A DNA stretch of 64,000 bases from assembly GCA_916610825.1 (NCBI GenBank), contig OU744453.1, forward strand, positions 9,275,845-9,339,844. Reading direction: 5' to 3'. This stretch comes from Haliclystus octoradiatus (Eukaryota; Cnidaria; Staurozoa; Stauromedusae; Haliclystidae). The notes below the pieces were generated by a model, which ran no database searches, was not told the DNA's origin, and saw nothing but the letters and a program-made list of their open reading frames with translations. A program made the translations under genes and the position numbers. Of this stretch, positions 24,901-39,900 are shown piece after piece (position 1 is the stretch's first letter; the number at the start of each line of letters is the position of its first letter).

Positions 24901-27900
24901 GTATTTCAAATATTGAAACACAATGCAAAACTACGTTTTGTTGATATGTATTCAATATGAAGTCAATGATATAAACACTTGATACATTACGGTATTCTCC
25001 TGGCTATTTCCAAGGGACTTAAAAATAAGCTAGATGAAACACAGACTAATAGCGACAGAATAGTCCTATATATTGTTTGCAGTCTATACTAGGCCTACTG
25101 CTATTATAACATGGGTCTGACAAGGTTCAGCTTTCTGTGGGATCCTAGAGGCATTTCAACATTTTCTTCTGAATATTGTTGTCGACGTTTAACCAATAAA
25201 TCATAAAAATATTAATTTTCTTCTGAATTTGCTCTGACCTTTATTGCAGGATTTCTGCTTTTGTCGTACCCTGATACTAATGATAAATATTACGCCAAAA
25301 TCAAATATTCATATATGATATTTGTTACTATTAGTTTCTTGCCTTTGGCGATCATCAGGCAAATTGATGTAATAACACTTTCTTATTTTTAGCATTAAGT
25401 ACTATTACAGAACAAAGACAAAATAAGTAGAACTTAATTTTATATTTAATATTACTGCGATTATATGTATTACTTGCTAGCTAGGGTATACATCTGACAA
25501 GAAGTAATTAAACAGTTAGTCTCCCCTCTTAATCTAATAATTGGCTTCTCAATTGATAGATTGAAACTGCTATAAAGTTTTTACAAAATGTCAAAGTTAA
25601 ATCAACTCCAATGGCAAGGAGAATATCCTTCTTGCAACAGAAAGGACTCAACAAAGCTGAGATAAACGCAGCTATTGGAAGATCAGGAAGTGTTGAGTAT
25701 GAGGTAATTAGTCACTTTTTATTGTTTATCACTTATGGATACATGTGTTGTATATGTTTGTATGTATATACCACAACCATACAACCATTTGACGACCATA
25801 ATGTTTTGTATTGTGAATTGTCCTATTTACGAGTTTCATTGTCAGCTATGTTTGACCGTGATTTCTTGCGTTCTTTGTGTAGCAAATATGTTAGGTGTAA
25901 GAGGGACAGCACATTCCTATAATGTGACTGTCTATACTACTACTACTACTACTACTATTACTACTACTACTACCTTACTACTACTACTACTACTATATAT
26001 GGCTGTATATGAAAGGTGATTAAAATTCACAATGTCTGCAATTATAATAGATACATCTTAACATTAGGGCGTCACAACGAGTCCCGAGAATTGGGGATTC
26101 AAAGGAAAAGTCGAGGACAGGCATCGCATTTCTGGAAACATTTCCTGAAACTTTACTTAAAAAATTATAACTTTTTCTGTTTATGAAGTTTACTATATTC
26201 CCTTCCATTCATATTTCATTTCCGTTGAAAGTTTTTTATTAAAGGGCTAGAAGGCTAGAGCAAATTCAGAAGAAACTGTTGAAATGTCTCCAGGATTCCA
26301 GAAGGATGAAGCCTTTGTTGGACCCACACACCCGAGTGCTTCATCATTGAGAAATACAAAAGCTGCTGATCATTTTATCCCTTTAAGGTTGAACTGTTCC
26401 ACAATTAAATTACACAATTACATTGTATATTTCAATTGGATTTGGAAGTCTTCCGATGTGCTCTCATTTTTGTTTATTGCATGATTGATACCGACAATCT
26501 GATTGGCTGACATCTAATCAAAATTATGAGAGCAAGCTAACCAATATGATTGAGTCACTGCTCTTGCACGTCAAATGCAGAGTCAGCAAAACAGCTTTGT
26601 CGGGAGTGATATTTAGACTTTACATTTTTCTCAAGAATTGTTTTAGTCTGCATACAGGCTACCTTTAGGGGTTTAATCAAGCATCTGTTAACTGCACCAT
26701 AAATGTTTTTATTTTGTTATGTAGCCATCAAAAGTGGAACATAATAACACCGGGTGAGTAGGTTTACTTGCTTTTTATCTCAACTAAATCAACTTTCCCA
26801 ATCAAGTGACTGGTTTTGTTGTTGTCATCATACATTTTATTTCACTGCCCTTTTATTAAATAGGAGACTCATAGGGGGGAGGTGCCATTCTTGCATTTTC
26901 AAAATTTTTGTTTCAATGCATTCAAAACTGTTTTTGTTGATTTCTGTATTCTGCTACTGGCTAAATAAAGTCTATTCTCATATTCATATTTCGTAGGATC
27001 CATTAAAATTGTCATGGTATTGCAGATGTTTTCCTAAATGCTGTGTAAATAATGAACATTCATACCTCCAATCTTGCTGTTATATGCATTAAAGCATTAA
27101 TACACTATTTTACAGACCTATTAATAATGCCTAACTCTAGCTCTTGCATTCGAAAAGCTATAACTCATCCATCAACGGTCCACCGCGTTTCACAACTTTT
27201 CATTGCTTAGGTCAATGGAAAACTTCACAGGCCTCTTACCCATTGTATAATGCATAAATGCCAAGTAAAGAAAGTTAATATGGTGTGGCTTTATCATCAC
27301 TGTTATATTTCAAATGCTGGATTTCCCCATAGAAAGAAAGTGCATGGGTTCAATAACATGTAATTACCCAATTTTTACATTTGTGAACTGTTTCTGATTC
27401 ATTTGTAAAAAATTTGTATGCAGTGTTTAAGGATTATGAACTTTTCCTAGGGCTTAGATAATTATGTGATCTGCTGTCAGTTTGGATATTATATGATGTG
27501 TTTAATTTTTTGTTAATTAAGATTCAATCCCCAACAACAGTTCAACCATCCACAAGGTAAACACTGTTATTTTAAAAGTTGATTGCTCCTAATTCAATAT
27601 AGTCTATTTTGATTGAACACTGAACAACACTCCTACTAATTATATCAGTAAAGCAATATTTTCAATACTTCTCCGAACTCAGAACTATTTGTCTATCAAT
27701 GTTATATTTCCCAAACAGGATTGTTTCAATTCATCCTATTTCTTAAACTAAAGAAACATCTGCGCTAAACAGATCCCAATTACCAACAAGAGACAGTTAA
27801 TTACTCAGAATCCAGATTTCGTACCTATTCCCCTGTAAAAAACTTTTCAGGAATTCATGAACACTCACAGACAGTTCATGAATAGTTCATGAACTGAATA

Positions 27901-30900
27901 GTTCATGAATAGTTCATGAACTGAATAGTTCATGAACAGTTCATGAACATTTGTGGCCATTTACTTCCAAAGAAATATGTTAACATCCTTCATGATACCA
28001 CTGAAGCTATTGCAGCATCTGAATTGGAATAATGTACCAATTTGTGGTTACATTGTCTATAAAAATTATACTGTAAGAAGTTAAAGGGACTATGCGGACC
28101 GGCGGTCTTCTTTATTTAAAAATGAGTTCACTTTTCAATACTGGTTTTCATGTTTGCTGTCTCCTTCTGTCTGGTGTTGAATGTTTATGAAAAGCTGAAT
28201 GACCCCATCTTGCCTCGTGTATTTTTCCACGGCGCTGACTAGTTTTCTTGAATTAATATAGTTGCGATCAAATTTTAATATTTCATGATATGTCCACATA
28301 TTGTAAACATTATTTATCGACGCAATCAAAGGGAAAGACAGGAGAAAAGTGATAGGAAGTAAAGATCAGAAATACCTGAAGCGGAAACAGGACCTCAGCT
28401 CAAAGCTACAGCTACGGTAACGGAAATCTGTCCGTGAAAATGCAATGACAGTATGCGTGTGTTTTTAAAATTTTACAAAAGGAAACATCAAATTTCTGCA
28501 AGTCTTTCAGACTCTCTATTTGCTCTGGTCTTTTAAAAAATATATATTATCTGGATAATGTAATCAAGCTAGTTTTGTGTTGTGATGTTGCTATCCATGC
28601 TTTGTAGATTAATCAACCATTCTAATTTGAATTGTAATCATATTTCCAAAAGATGTTGACTACATAACGGATATATTTATATTGGTCAATATTTGTGAAT
28701 TTTGTCAAGTTGTCAATTGTTAGCATACAGTACAATTTACTGGACTTGTTCAACTTGCTGTTGACTTGGTCTTTTTTTCAAATTGTTGAATAATAAAAAC
28801 GTGTTTACGTTTTTGTGCTGATTCGTTTTATTCTCGTATTTTTTTTCTGACGTAAAAGCTATATGATAGCCTGCACAACCATAAAATGCGGTATGCCCTT
28901 ATTTAACTGCAATTTTTGTATTATTACTGATTCCTGTCTATAAGAGTTTTCTTGCAAAATCAAAATTAATTATGAAATAGAAATAAATGTTTAGGCCATT
29001 TCTGTTTGTTTTGCTATCCTCACAGCTTTCAATGCATCCAACCAAAATGCGGAGGCGATGTAGTGATGTACAATAAAATCTGCTCCCAAAAAGAATCCAT
29101 AAGGGCTGCCTGTCCACATAGGAATAGTCTAAAAGCAATAACTCTAAGGTCAGCCTCTCTCGAACCAACTCACTAAACGAGGCTTGACACTAGATCAAGG
29201 AGGATCGCAATTTGATCACGTGTTTCACTCGATCACGTGGTTAGTGTTAGTGATTGGGGTTAGGGTTGGTCTCGTGGTAACAACCCGGTCGAGTTTAAAT
29301 TCGTTTCCGTACCCAATCCCTTGTCGGCATGACACAGTGGGAGTGCATCCGACTAGTATGCGCATCATATTAGTTCGATGACAGGTCGCTTCAAATTTTA
29401 CATTTATTTTCATTATTATGTTTCAAACTGTTGGTTAAGTTGCTATTCGTTTATAATACGCATGCGTTGCTACTCGAAAGCAGCGAAGCAAACAAGTACC
29501 ACAGTCGCCCTTAGAGTTATGGCAAATAGACTCTTCTGTCCACATAATCCCTTTAAAACAAACTATACATTGGAATAGTTGCTGATATTTTATGGATCCC
29601 AAACCAGTGAATACAGTGAAACCTGCATATAACAGACAGCTACTAGAGGCAGTTAAAGTGACCGTGCATGTGGCCTTTATATGCACGGTTTCTGCAATAG
29701 AAAATGTTTGTTTAGACATTGCTAGAGTGACCATAATAGGCAAGTGGCTGCTGTATAGAGGTGACCGGTATAGCATGTTTCACTGTACTTGAAATTTATA
29801 CTGTAGTCAGTGTCCGACAAAAGGTTTAGCCTTCCGGAATCTTTAGAGATTGGCAGCTTTTTCTTCGAATTTTTTGTTCAGGTTTGACTAATGAAATCAA
29901 AAATTATAAAATTTTCTTCTGAATTTGCGCTAGCCTTCCGGGGTCTAGGATCCCAGGATCCCAACTTTTGTCTGACCCTGATTGTAGTCTCCTCAAACAT
30001 AATTACTTTGTAACTGATAATAATATTTAAATGTAGCCCATTTATTTTGTGTACTTTTAAACATTTTGTAATACTGTGTATGCTTTTTAACTCTATTTTT
30101 GCAGTTTCTCATATCAACAATAGACCTGGATGGTCAAGTATTGTATTAACAGCTATCCTCGGAGGTGGCGTTGCTTATGTAATGAATCGTATTGTCAAGG
30201 TAATCATAATTAATAATTTTGAATTAAACCTTGGATAAAACTGTTATTATTATCACAAACTTAGCATTGAACTCTGAATTTAGAAGCATGCTCTGTCAGA
30301 TGTTCCGACGTCAATAGCTCTGCTTGTTTACAGTATAATTCATACAATCTTACATTTTAAACAGCTTTTGAAATAGGATTTATTTAAATTTTTATAGTTT
30401 GATTATTTTTAGCCTGTGTGCAGACAGGAGTTTTCTTGGTGTAGCACGTTATCTCCAAGTTTAGCGTACTGAATGTTTTTTCCACTAACAAGTTTTGGTA
30501 GTATGTTGTGATTGGCTAATAAAATATGTGAATAATTGCCAAATATTTCAAAATAATGAAAAAATTCAATAAAGAAAAGTCTGTCCACATGCATGCCAGA
30601 TTATGTCAGGATGTGATACAAAATTATTCTCAAATGTGTTCTGATGAGAAAATCAATTCTCAGGCTGAGAATTTATACCATATTTCTGTTCTCGCGAGAG
30701 TTTATTACCCCTGTGAAAAAGTTCATGGTGTCATGAACGTGAAATTGCTCTAATGTTCATGAAATGTTCATAAAAACATGTGCAATTTCACATTCATGTA
30801 CATGTTCATGAACTGTTCATAAACTATTCATTAACCATTCATTAACCAAAAGGAAATGTCCATGGACTGTTCATGAAGTTTGTGAATTATTGATAAACTG

Positions 30901-33900
30901 TGCATGAACTGTTCATGATTCCATGGGTTTATTCACAGGAGAATATGTTTAGAGTTTTGAAAGAAACCTAGAGAGCCTATGGGTCACTCCAGGACAACTC
31001 TCAACAAACCCTCACCCTCTCAGAATTTAATACAACGTATTTTGCTAAGGCAATGTCACACTTGTTGGTAAAGCAGTTTTCACAGCGGAAGCCACACTTT
31101 TAAATGCGTCATTTTAAATTTGTTCTTTTTGTTGCAATTAATAAGATTTAAAACATTTCTAAAATTAATCAATTGAAATTAATCAGATCAGCAACTTTAT
31201 AGCCCTCTATTCAAATTTGTAAAATGAATATTGCAAAGTTAACGCATTCCTGCTAGAAAAATGTTAGCTTTTTCCCCATTAACTTTACGTATTAGTTTAG
31301 TGGGGCCTTAGGAGACCATTTCCTGATGTCGGACAACCTTCAAATTTTGTTTAACTTGTTTTTAGACCCAGTCAAGTAATAAAATGAGAAATCACTTAAC
31401 ATTTTCAGCACAAGTCCTTTTTGGACCAGTCCATTGTATGTGTACAATTATGTGTTATTGCTATAATTACTATAGGTGTATGTGGCACCATTGTTTTTGG
31501 GTAAAGACAAAAAAGACCACTTTATGGAGCGTATAATCAAGAGTATGAAATCATTTGAAGAAAAGCATATTGAAATGGGTATGAAAATTATGACAAACAT
31601 AATAGATCAAATGTTGAGAGTCAAAACAGTATTCAATAATGTGATTGTTAACAGTTGTTTGCATAATAAATTACTTTATTGCTCTCTCTGCATTTGTAAT
31701 TGTTAAATAGGGTACAACCAGTCTAATCACTAGCAGTTGTTGACTTAATGCTGTACAAATCAACAATGTTTTGCTGATGTAGGCCTACAACATTTTATTC
31801 CTATCATTTAGGCTGGAATTCCATTTTACTGGATATTCATCTGAGCAAAATGATTTCCGTACCAGCTAGGCATTTAAGTTACACTAGACCATAGTAGTGC
31901 GGTATGCGAGAGTTTCTTTTATCGAGTAAAATCTGCTCTGCTACGAACAATGGTTAACATTTATCTGGTAGATCATTGCTGCCAAGCGTGGAATGTAACT
32001 GATAGAATCCTGTGCTGATGCCATCACATTGTCATACACAAATTGTCTTGCTACGAGGAAGCCAATCAGCAATTAGCGAATTATTGAACGCGAGTTGACT
32101 CGCTTATATGTGTATGTGTATATACTGTATATGTGTCAGAGGGGTGCTAATGTATTCCAACAATCAATCCAGTATAATTTTCAGTCTGATGGCGCAATAC
32201 ATATCCAGTATGATAACTAACCGGTATAGTGCAATTCCCACCTTCTTGTATTTTTTTTTGGAAGCGTCCCATTATTCTCATGGTTAACCTGTTTTCCTCA
32301 TTATCAAGAAATTATAAAATCTGATATTTTACAGAGTAGCAACCCTCATGGATGCACACCAAAGAGGGGCCTCAGTAATCAGTATCAGTTACATTTTTAC
32401 CTGCAAATGCCATCTATCCATGGTTAGCAATCCTGGCGTATTCATTTCCGTATCTACCAAGCCTCTCCATTACATGACGGTACTGGCTTAGCAACTCTCA
32501 CTCTTTGCTGGCTTTTATGCAGCTATTTTAACTCCACCTAAAGCGCAGGCCTACTTTGATAGTACATATAGAATTTACTTCAGTGCCCTGTGATGGCTCA
32601 TTGGATACCCTGCTTATTATACTGCATTTAAGAATGCCAAGATGATATCATTCCTCTCAAACTTGTTTCTCACCACATAGTGTATCACATATTGGTGTTA
32701 CGGTTTTCATTTTCAACTGGCCTACTCCCAGTACAAAGGAAGCAATCCATTCATGAATCTACTGATAGAATTTCTAAATTTCTCTCATATTTCTTCTAGC
32801 ATCTGGTTTGAAGACAAGCTTTGATAACATTGAGGTGAGAGATCACTTTTGCTATTAAGCATGATTGTTACATGTCATGCATTTCAATCTCTCTCGTCTT
32901 GTTTGTAAACTACAGTCACATTATCATCTCTCACTGTTGAAAAAAAAGTCACTTACCGGAACAAGCACCAAATACTCTCCACTGCCGCACATTTGGTAAT
33001 TTCTGGACTTTTGCTTTATAGAACAGAGAAATGAATGTTATAGCATTCTTTTTACTGGAGGTCTACTTTATGAACAAAAGAAAAGCATACAATCTATCAT
33101 TGCGAGTGATTTTGATATTAAATCACTCAATGGCATGTTAACAGGCTAATAGCTAATAATTGTGCCGCTAATCCCCATATTCCTTTTAAAAAGTATTCAA
33201 TTATATTTTCTTCGAAACGTACCAGTCTTGTTATCAAAACACGACTTCTCAAAACACTTAAAAAAGCGTTTTCAATAAAAGAGATTCAAAATGACTTTAA
33301 AACTGCTTCAAATGTAGCCCAGAATATTGAAAATGATTTCAAATACATTCATTTTAATGTTGCATTAAAAATTAATCTGTTTAGCCCAATATTTGTACGG
33401 ATGTCACAAATTTAACCTGTGAGGTTTTTTCAAAATAATTTCTGCACTATTAATTCTTTCAGTCGATATCCATCATAATCAATAATTTATTCGAGAAAAC
33501 AGCACTGTTCTCAAAAAATCATCACCAAAAAAGTTGGATGCAATGTTATTTGATTTTTAATATATAATAGGTCTACAGCTTGACAAAAACAGAGAATTTC
33601 ATAAAAATGTTGGTAACTTCATGTATTACCGACAGGGGCCGATAAAATATTTTTCCATCAGGGATTACAATTTTTGTTTCCAAATTGTTTTGCTTTAAAC
33701 GCAGTTTACAGCCTTTTTAGGAGGTATTGTCATATAGATATGACAAAAACTGTACGTTTCTACGCATCTTCCAATTAAAAGAAAGTAAACGATTTTTCTT
33801 TGTATTATAACAACTTCAATACAACTACTTTCTTCACTCCCTTCTGAATTTATGCTATCCTTCTGGGACTCTCATTCCCGGAATCCTCCATTTTATCGAA

Positions 33901-36900
33901 CCCTACTTACTGGTTATTTCAAGTAAAGCATATACAATACAAGTTTAAACATTTAAGTTTGACGGTAGTCCATTAGATGCTATAAAATTCTTATTGCTTT
34001 TTTATATCCCATGTAGCCCAGATTATATATAATTTAATATTTTTAAATTTGTGTTTTATTTACCTGAATATTTCCTTAGGACATGCCAATCCTCTCAATT
34101 TTATGACATTATTTATAATTAATTTAAATGGAAAAGGCTCTTTGATTCAACTCTATAACCAATTTTGAACAATTCTAACAACTGTAACCTTCCATTTAAC
34201 ATTCCTCCAAGTTAATTTAATGTTCAAGTTTTCTTACAAGGTCAGTAGATTCTTTGTAACCGCTGTTGCTAATGAGTTAACATTCTTAATTTCATAGAAT
34301 CTCCTTGAGAAACAACAACTGTCATTGAACACTTTGAAGTCTGCACAATCTGTAAGTCAAATTGATTTCCACTATAGCTTACTCTGTAATAGCTTGTAAA
34401 TGTATTATCTGAAAATCTAACGCCTTGCCAGTACTATTTCTTTTGATAACACCTTTAAATTGACTACATAAATAAGTTTGTTTCAGACGTCATTCAAAGG
34501 ATTTAATATATGAATTCACACATGCTTGATGAAGGCATTCGCAACATTAGAAGGCGTTTGTAGTAACGCCTGAAAATGATCCAATTATTGAAACGTTCTT
34601 GCCCATCCCAATGCCGTTCTGAAATTGATATTTAGTACTTAAATCATTAGTACTGGCAAATGTGCAGATCGTGACATGACCTGTATAGACGGCACATTCC
34701 TATAATGTGACTGTCTAGTAACTACTATGTACTGCCTTTGCAGAGCATCATATAAACCAGGCCTGAGAGTGCGTGAAATGTAACTACAAGACTTTATTCA
34801 AATTCTATTATATCAATACTGTAGCTACTTTGAATTCATCGTTTTGGTATATCGTTTACATCTTTATATCTCCACAAAGCCGTCATATGACAACATAAGT
34901 TGTGAACAGCTTTATCTGGAGAAGATGTACAGCCAATACATCACTCATCCAACTCCTCATTTAATAATTTTTGTAATTATTACAACAGGATAATATAATT
35001 AGATTTAAGATAATACATCTCAAATGTGCATTTTCAAGAGTTTTAAAAAGCTAATAATATTATCTTATCTTTGCGTAAATACTCCAACAACACTGTAATT
35101 AACATCTTCAAAACATTGAATATTTCAAATCTAAAACAGCTTCTTCTGCCGATATCAATACCATCCTCAAAACTCTTTGTTTCTGTCTAATTTACAACAT
35201 TTTGCCGAAAACGTATCACTATTTTTCGAACAGAATTATTGAAAATGAGGGATTTTCGTTAATGCGGAAGACATGCGCACAAATATTTTTCTTTTGTTCA
35301 ACAATTTTTGTAACTTCCAAGACATCCTGATAAAATAATTCAAACAAACTGCAATTTGCATGTTTTAGTTAACCCAATTCTGATATGTTTTGACCAGCAC
35401 AAAATTTCAAATTAGATCATTCACTTGAGACTCACTGTCAAAACGTAAACTTGGTAGACAGTAGAGTCTGCTAACTCAAAGACAAAAGCTTGCTTTTGCT
35501 GATTCAGCATGGGTCGTGGAATTGGCTGCCTCTCTTTCGCAGAGAATGCTCGGCCATGAAAGTTAAGGCCAGAACAAGACCAACGATGCGCTACATGAAT
35601 ATTTTACTTGAAACTCATTTACTTCACAGCAAGTATTTCACAATTAACTTTAACAAAGATATCTAGTTTTTCAATAAATCTGAAATTAGACTTTAACCTC
35701 AGTAATTATCAAATGGTCTACTCCATTAATTCATGCTGCACAGGAATTAAACTCGAAGCGCTACGAATTTTATAATAAGGCGCGTGATAAATTTATTTGT
35801 CGAACGAATGAAGAAATGAAAATAAGATGACGACCAAACAGTAGCTCAACCAATAGCTGGGTTTCTATATCCATTAAATACTTCAGCTGAATTACAGTGT
35901 TTGTTGTTTGTTGAATTAATTTTCCTTGCCATGTTGTTTTTGTGTCGCGTCTCTCCGCTTGTAATAGCTTTTGAATAAAAACGCTGTCCAATCACGATCG
36001 AAAACTTTTCATACATTTATGAGACTTATCAGAGACTTGAGCAAACATAATTGATGCAATTACGACAGTTAATGGTTCCAATACGTCTTGGAAATGATAA
36101 TAATTCTCAACTCTTGGCATTGAAATTTATTGCAAATGTTCAACACGATTTCGAAAGGCATGAAGTTTGCTGGAAAATAACAAGTAGTGGGAGTTATTAC
36201 AGTTCAAGTCCATCAAGCCTCTCTTTAAAATACTCTTCGCTGATTCGTCGCCGGAAAATCTTGGCGTCGAATCACAGCCCTTGTAAGACAATAGTTTTTT
36301 ACACCTTTCCAAGCAAGCTTTTGTCTTCGAGTTAGCAGACTCTACTGTTTAGCAAGTTTACATTTTGACAGTGAGTCTGCGAGCAGGCTATCATTCACTT
36401 AAATCATTACCATTGAATAATATTGAAAATTAAAATTTGTCTCCCTTATGTTTTTGCATCCTAACAAGGAAATCTAGAAATACCGAAAACGTTCATTTTC
36501 AATATTTCTGCAAAAAAAAGATATTAGTTTAAAGTAAAAAAGAAGCTAGTGATACGTTTTCGTGAAACTATCGTAAAAAATAAAAAAGATCAACGAAGAC
36601 AGAATTTTGAGGATTATATTAAAATCGGTCGAAGAACCTGTTTTAGATTTGAAATATTCAGTGATCGAAGATGTTTGGCCTCTTTTTATTTTCAACGAGA
36701 ATTTAACAAAAACTTTACTTTGATTACAATAATTCACCACCAAAATTTTATATCGAAATAAATTCAGGCCACTTCTATTTCATTCATTCTATATCAAATT
36801 TTGTATTGTTTCTGAAATCAAATCTACCCTTTTAACCAATCAGATTGCAATACAACTTTTAACAGCCTTCTATACAATTTCACATTGTTTTTACAGGTAA

Positions 36901-39900
36901 GGTTTGTATTTTCAGTAAAATTAAGAAAGACGGTAATTTCAATAAAAGTTGTGTGAAAAATGTATAAACACAGATATCAATGTATGGTTAATTGTTTCTA
37001 CATATCTATTTATTAGTTGCAGCATTAGAAGGTACTTTGTTGTAATGGAAACGCGTCTAATCTTTGTTTGACTTCTTGCTTTATTTACTTTAGACTCAAA
37101 CTCCCATGACTGATGTTATTGCATATTCTGAAATCAAATCTGAGTTGACATCAATGAAAAGTCTTCTTCTTGCACGGTATGTGTTTTGATACATATTTGC
37201 ATTCCCAATAAAATCATTGTAATATCCAAGAAGATGGAAATAATCAAATAAAGAACTAAATAAAATTCAGAGCTACATTTTATTAAGTCTATCAAATGTT
37301 TGAATTGACCCCTGCAGAGACCTTTTCATGGAATTCGAATCCTTGGCATTTTTCAGAACTATTGTTCTCGAGGGGAAAACAACATTTATTTTACTTGAAA
37401 GACAATACTGCAGAAAAAATTCAATTTTTAATAGCTCAATAATTCATGCAAACTTATGCAATTCTATTTCTGTGAGTTTTTTTCACTAACTTTCCTCTAA
37501 CTTTGAAGAGAGAGCAAAAACCAAGATTATTTAGTGTGTTTCTATTCTATGTTCCATGCCTTGACAAATTAGGCATTGCTGATTTCATGTGCCATAATAT
37601 CAGACTCAATCATATGTCAATCAACAAGGCAAGCATTTCTTGCAAAACTTCATGAACAGTTGATAAACTTCACAGCATCCGATACAGAACCAAGTTTAAT
37701 TGTAAGTAGAATAAGGAAATAATCTAAGCCTTCAAAATAGGAATTTTGTATATTTAACTAAATGATTTAACAATAAGATCATGGATGATTGGATGTTTGA
37801 TATTTGCTTTTTAAAACTTTTAAAAGCTTTTTTTCGAGATAAGTAAAAGATAAATCAAAGCGTTTAAAAACGAAACATACTTTTTTTGGAGAGGTATTGC
37901 AGCTTTAGGCCTCAAGATATAGTTCAGGCTTTGATCCCATGCATATTTCATTAACATTTCATCTGTGTTATAAATAGTTCATGAATATCAAATCAGTAGT
38001 TTGCAAAATCTTTCAAAAAATTTCCAAATATGACCTGTTCATCGACAATATCAATAAAGGTGTCCCATATCACATGCATAAACTTATTAAAGAGGTTTCA
38101 AATTTTGACTGATCCAAAAGTTTCCAGAAATGTATTATTAACAAATCTCACATGACTTTAATAACATTACGAACAATGTTAATTTGTTGAATCTCATTGG
38201 TTGATTTTTAGCTAACCAATGTCATGGTATCGCACCCATTGAACATTAGATACAAGATTTCTGACATTTATGACTGTCAAAATTCTTGCTATTCCTGTGA
38301 AAAAATTCACAAGCAGTTTATGAACCGGTCCATGAACGTGAAATTTCCTAAATTTTCACGAACACTTCATGAACCAGTCATGAAGTGTTTCCTAAGAGTT
38401 GTGAAAGATTGAGCAATTTCACAGTCATGTTTTCAACGAAGTTGTCCCAGAAGTTTTGATTTTTTATAATGCTCCTCATCCTCCTTCATAGTTTGAACGA
38501 GAGCGTACCTGACAGTGCCCGACAGAAGGCCCATGGCCAAATTACTTTTTATTTCGCCAACATTCATAGGAGGTTGTTATATGTTTGTTATTTGTTGAAT
38601 CATGAATGTTGATGAAATAAAAAGTAATTTGGCCACACTCACACTATTGGCTGTTGTTAGCTGAAGTTGATTTCACTTTACGGATTTTGAAATCATTTGG
38701 TCTGGGTTTAGTCTTTCGAAGTCTCATGACATATATTCAAAATTTTGTTCTGAAGTTTTTGTTTTTCAATAAATCTGAAATTAGACTTTAACCTCAGTAA
38801 TTATCAAATGGTCTACTCCATTAATTCATGTTGCATCGGAATTAAACTCGAACCGCTACGAATTTTGTAATTAGGCGCATGATAAATTTATTTGTCGAAC
38901 GGACGCCTTCAAATCAGAAAATTATCTGCTTTCTTCTGAATTTCCTCTAGCTTTCTGGGATCTAGGACCCCAGGATAGCATCCTGTGTAACAGTAGCCAA
39001 TAGTTTCCCTTGTATGTTTCACAATCACTCTGTCAATGACATATGTATATCTTTGTATATCTGTATTCATTTCAATACATGAACACCTATGCTTTTCAGA
39101 AATCAATTCCCACCAACACCATTCTCTCCAAGCTCTTCTGGAGCTACTATTCCAGCATGGCAAAAAGCTGCAGCGTTAAAGAAACAAATCACGTCAGAAA
39201 GAAAATCAGCTTCTGATTCAGGTAGCATATTCAAATTACAACATCATTGACAGGGCCTTGCCTCTCAATAATAATATTTATATATTACGTATATATAATC
39301 CTGTTTGGTGGTGAGAGTATCCCATTTATACATTGATTTGTCTTCTATGGGATTCTTGAAGCAAAATATGTATATTGTGGCAGATTCCTTTTTAAGCACA
39401 AACTGAGGATCATCTCCACAATTCTACAACTAGATTGTAACAATACATCACCATTGCAATAATACATACAATAGATAGCAAGATGTTGTAATTGATCAGC
39501 TAGTCGGAAATCAAACAATGTACTTGGTCTAGCAATGGTCATATAAATATGAATCTTTGATATCCAAATCTAATGGCGCTAGTAAGGCGTATTTCTCTCA
39601 GTTAATTATCTTTTCCTTCAAGGAAACACCTTTTTCTAAGAAGTGTGAACACACATGGATAAAATTACAGATCAAGCTTTATCTGTGACATTCAAATACT
39701 AGCAAACTGACCAACTTGAAAATTATTCAACGGCGTTGATATTTTCCTTTGATTGCTGCAGGTATATCACGAGAATCATTAAACCTTTCTGCACTGATGC
39801 GTTTAACAGTAGACCCATGCCTAATCATTTTGATGCAGATATAAAATATCTTGTCTAAAAAATTTATTTATTAAAGTTCTTGTTCATATTTTTACCCTTA

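Noticed and set aside
31579-31706. Extension of PEX14 exon 7 past 31578 to a stop
   Set aside because: Using the donor at 31578 restores phase with exon 8 and the conserved coiled-coil reading; reading through would truncate the protein.
36546-36761. Overlapping plus and minus frames of about 70 codons
   Set aside because: Neither resembles any family, they mirror each other, and they sit in the middle of a PEX14 intron.
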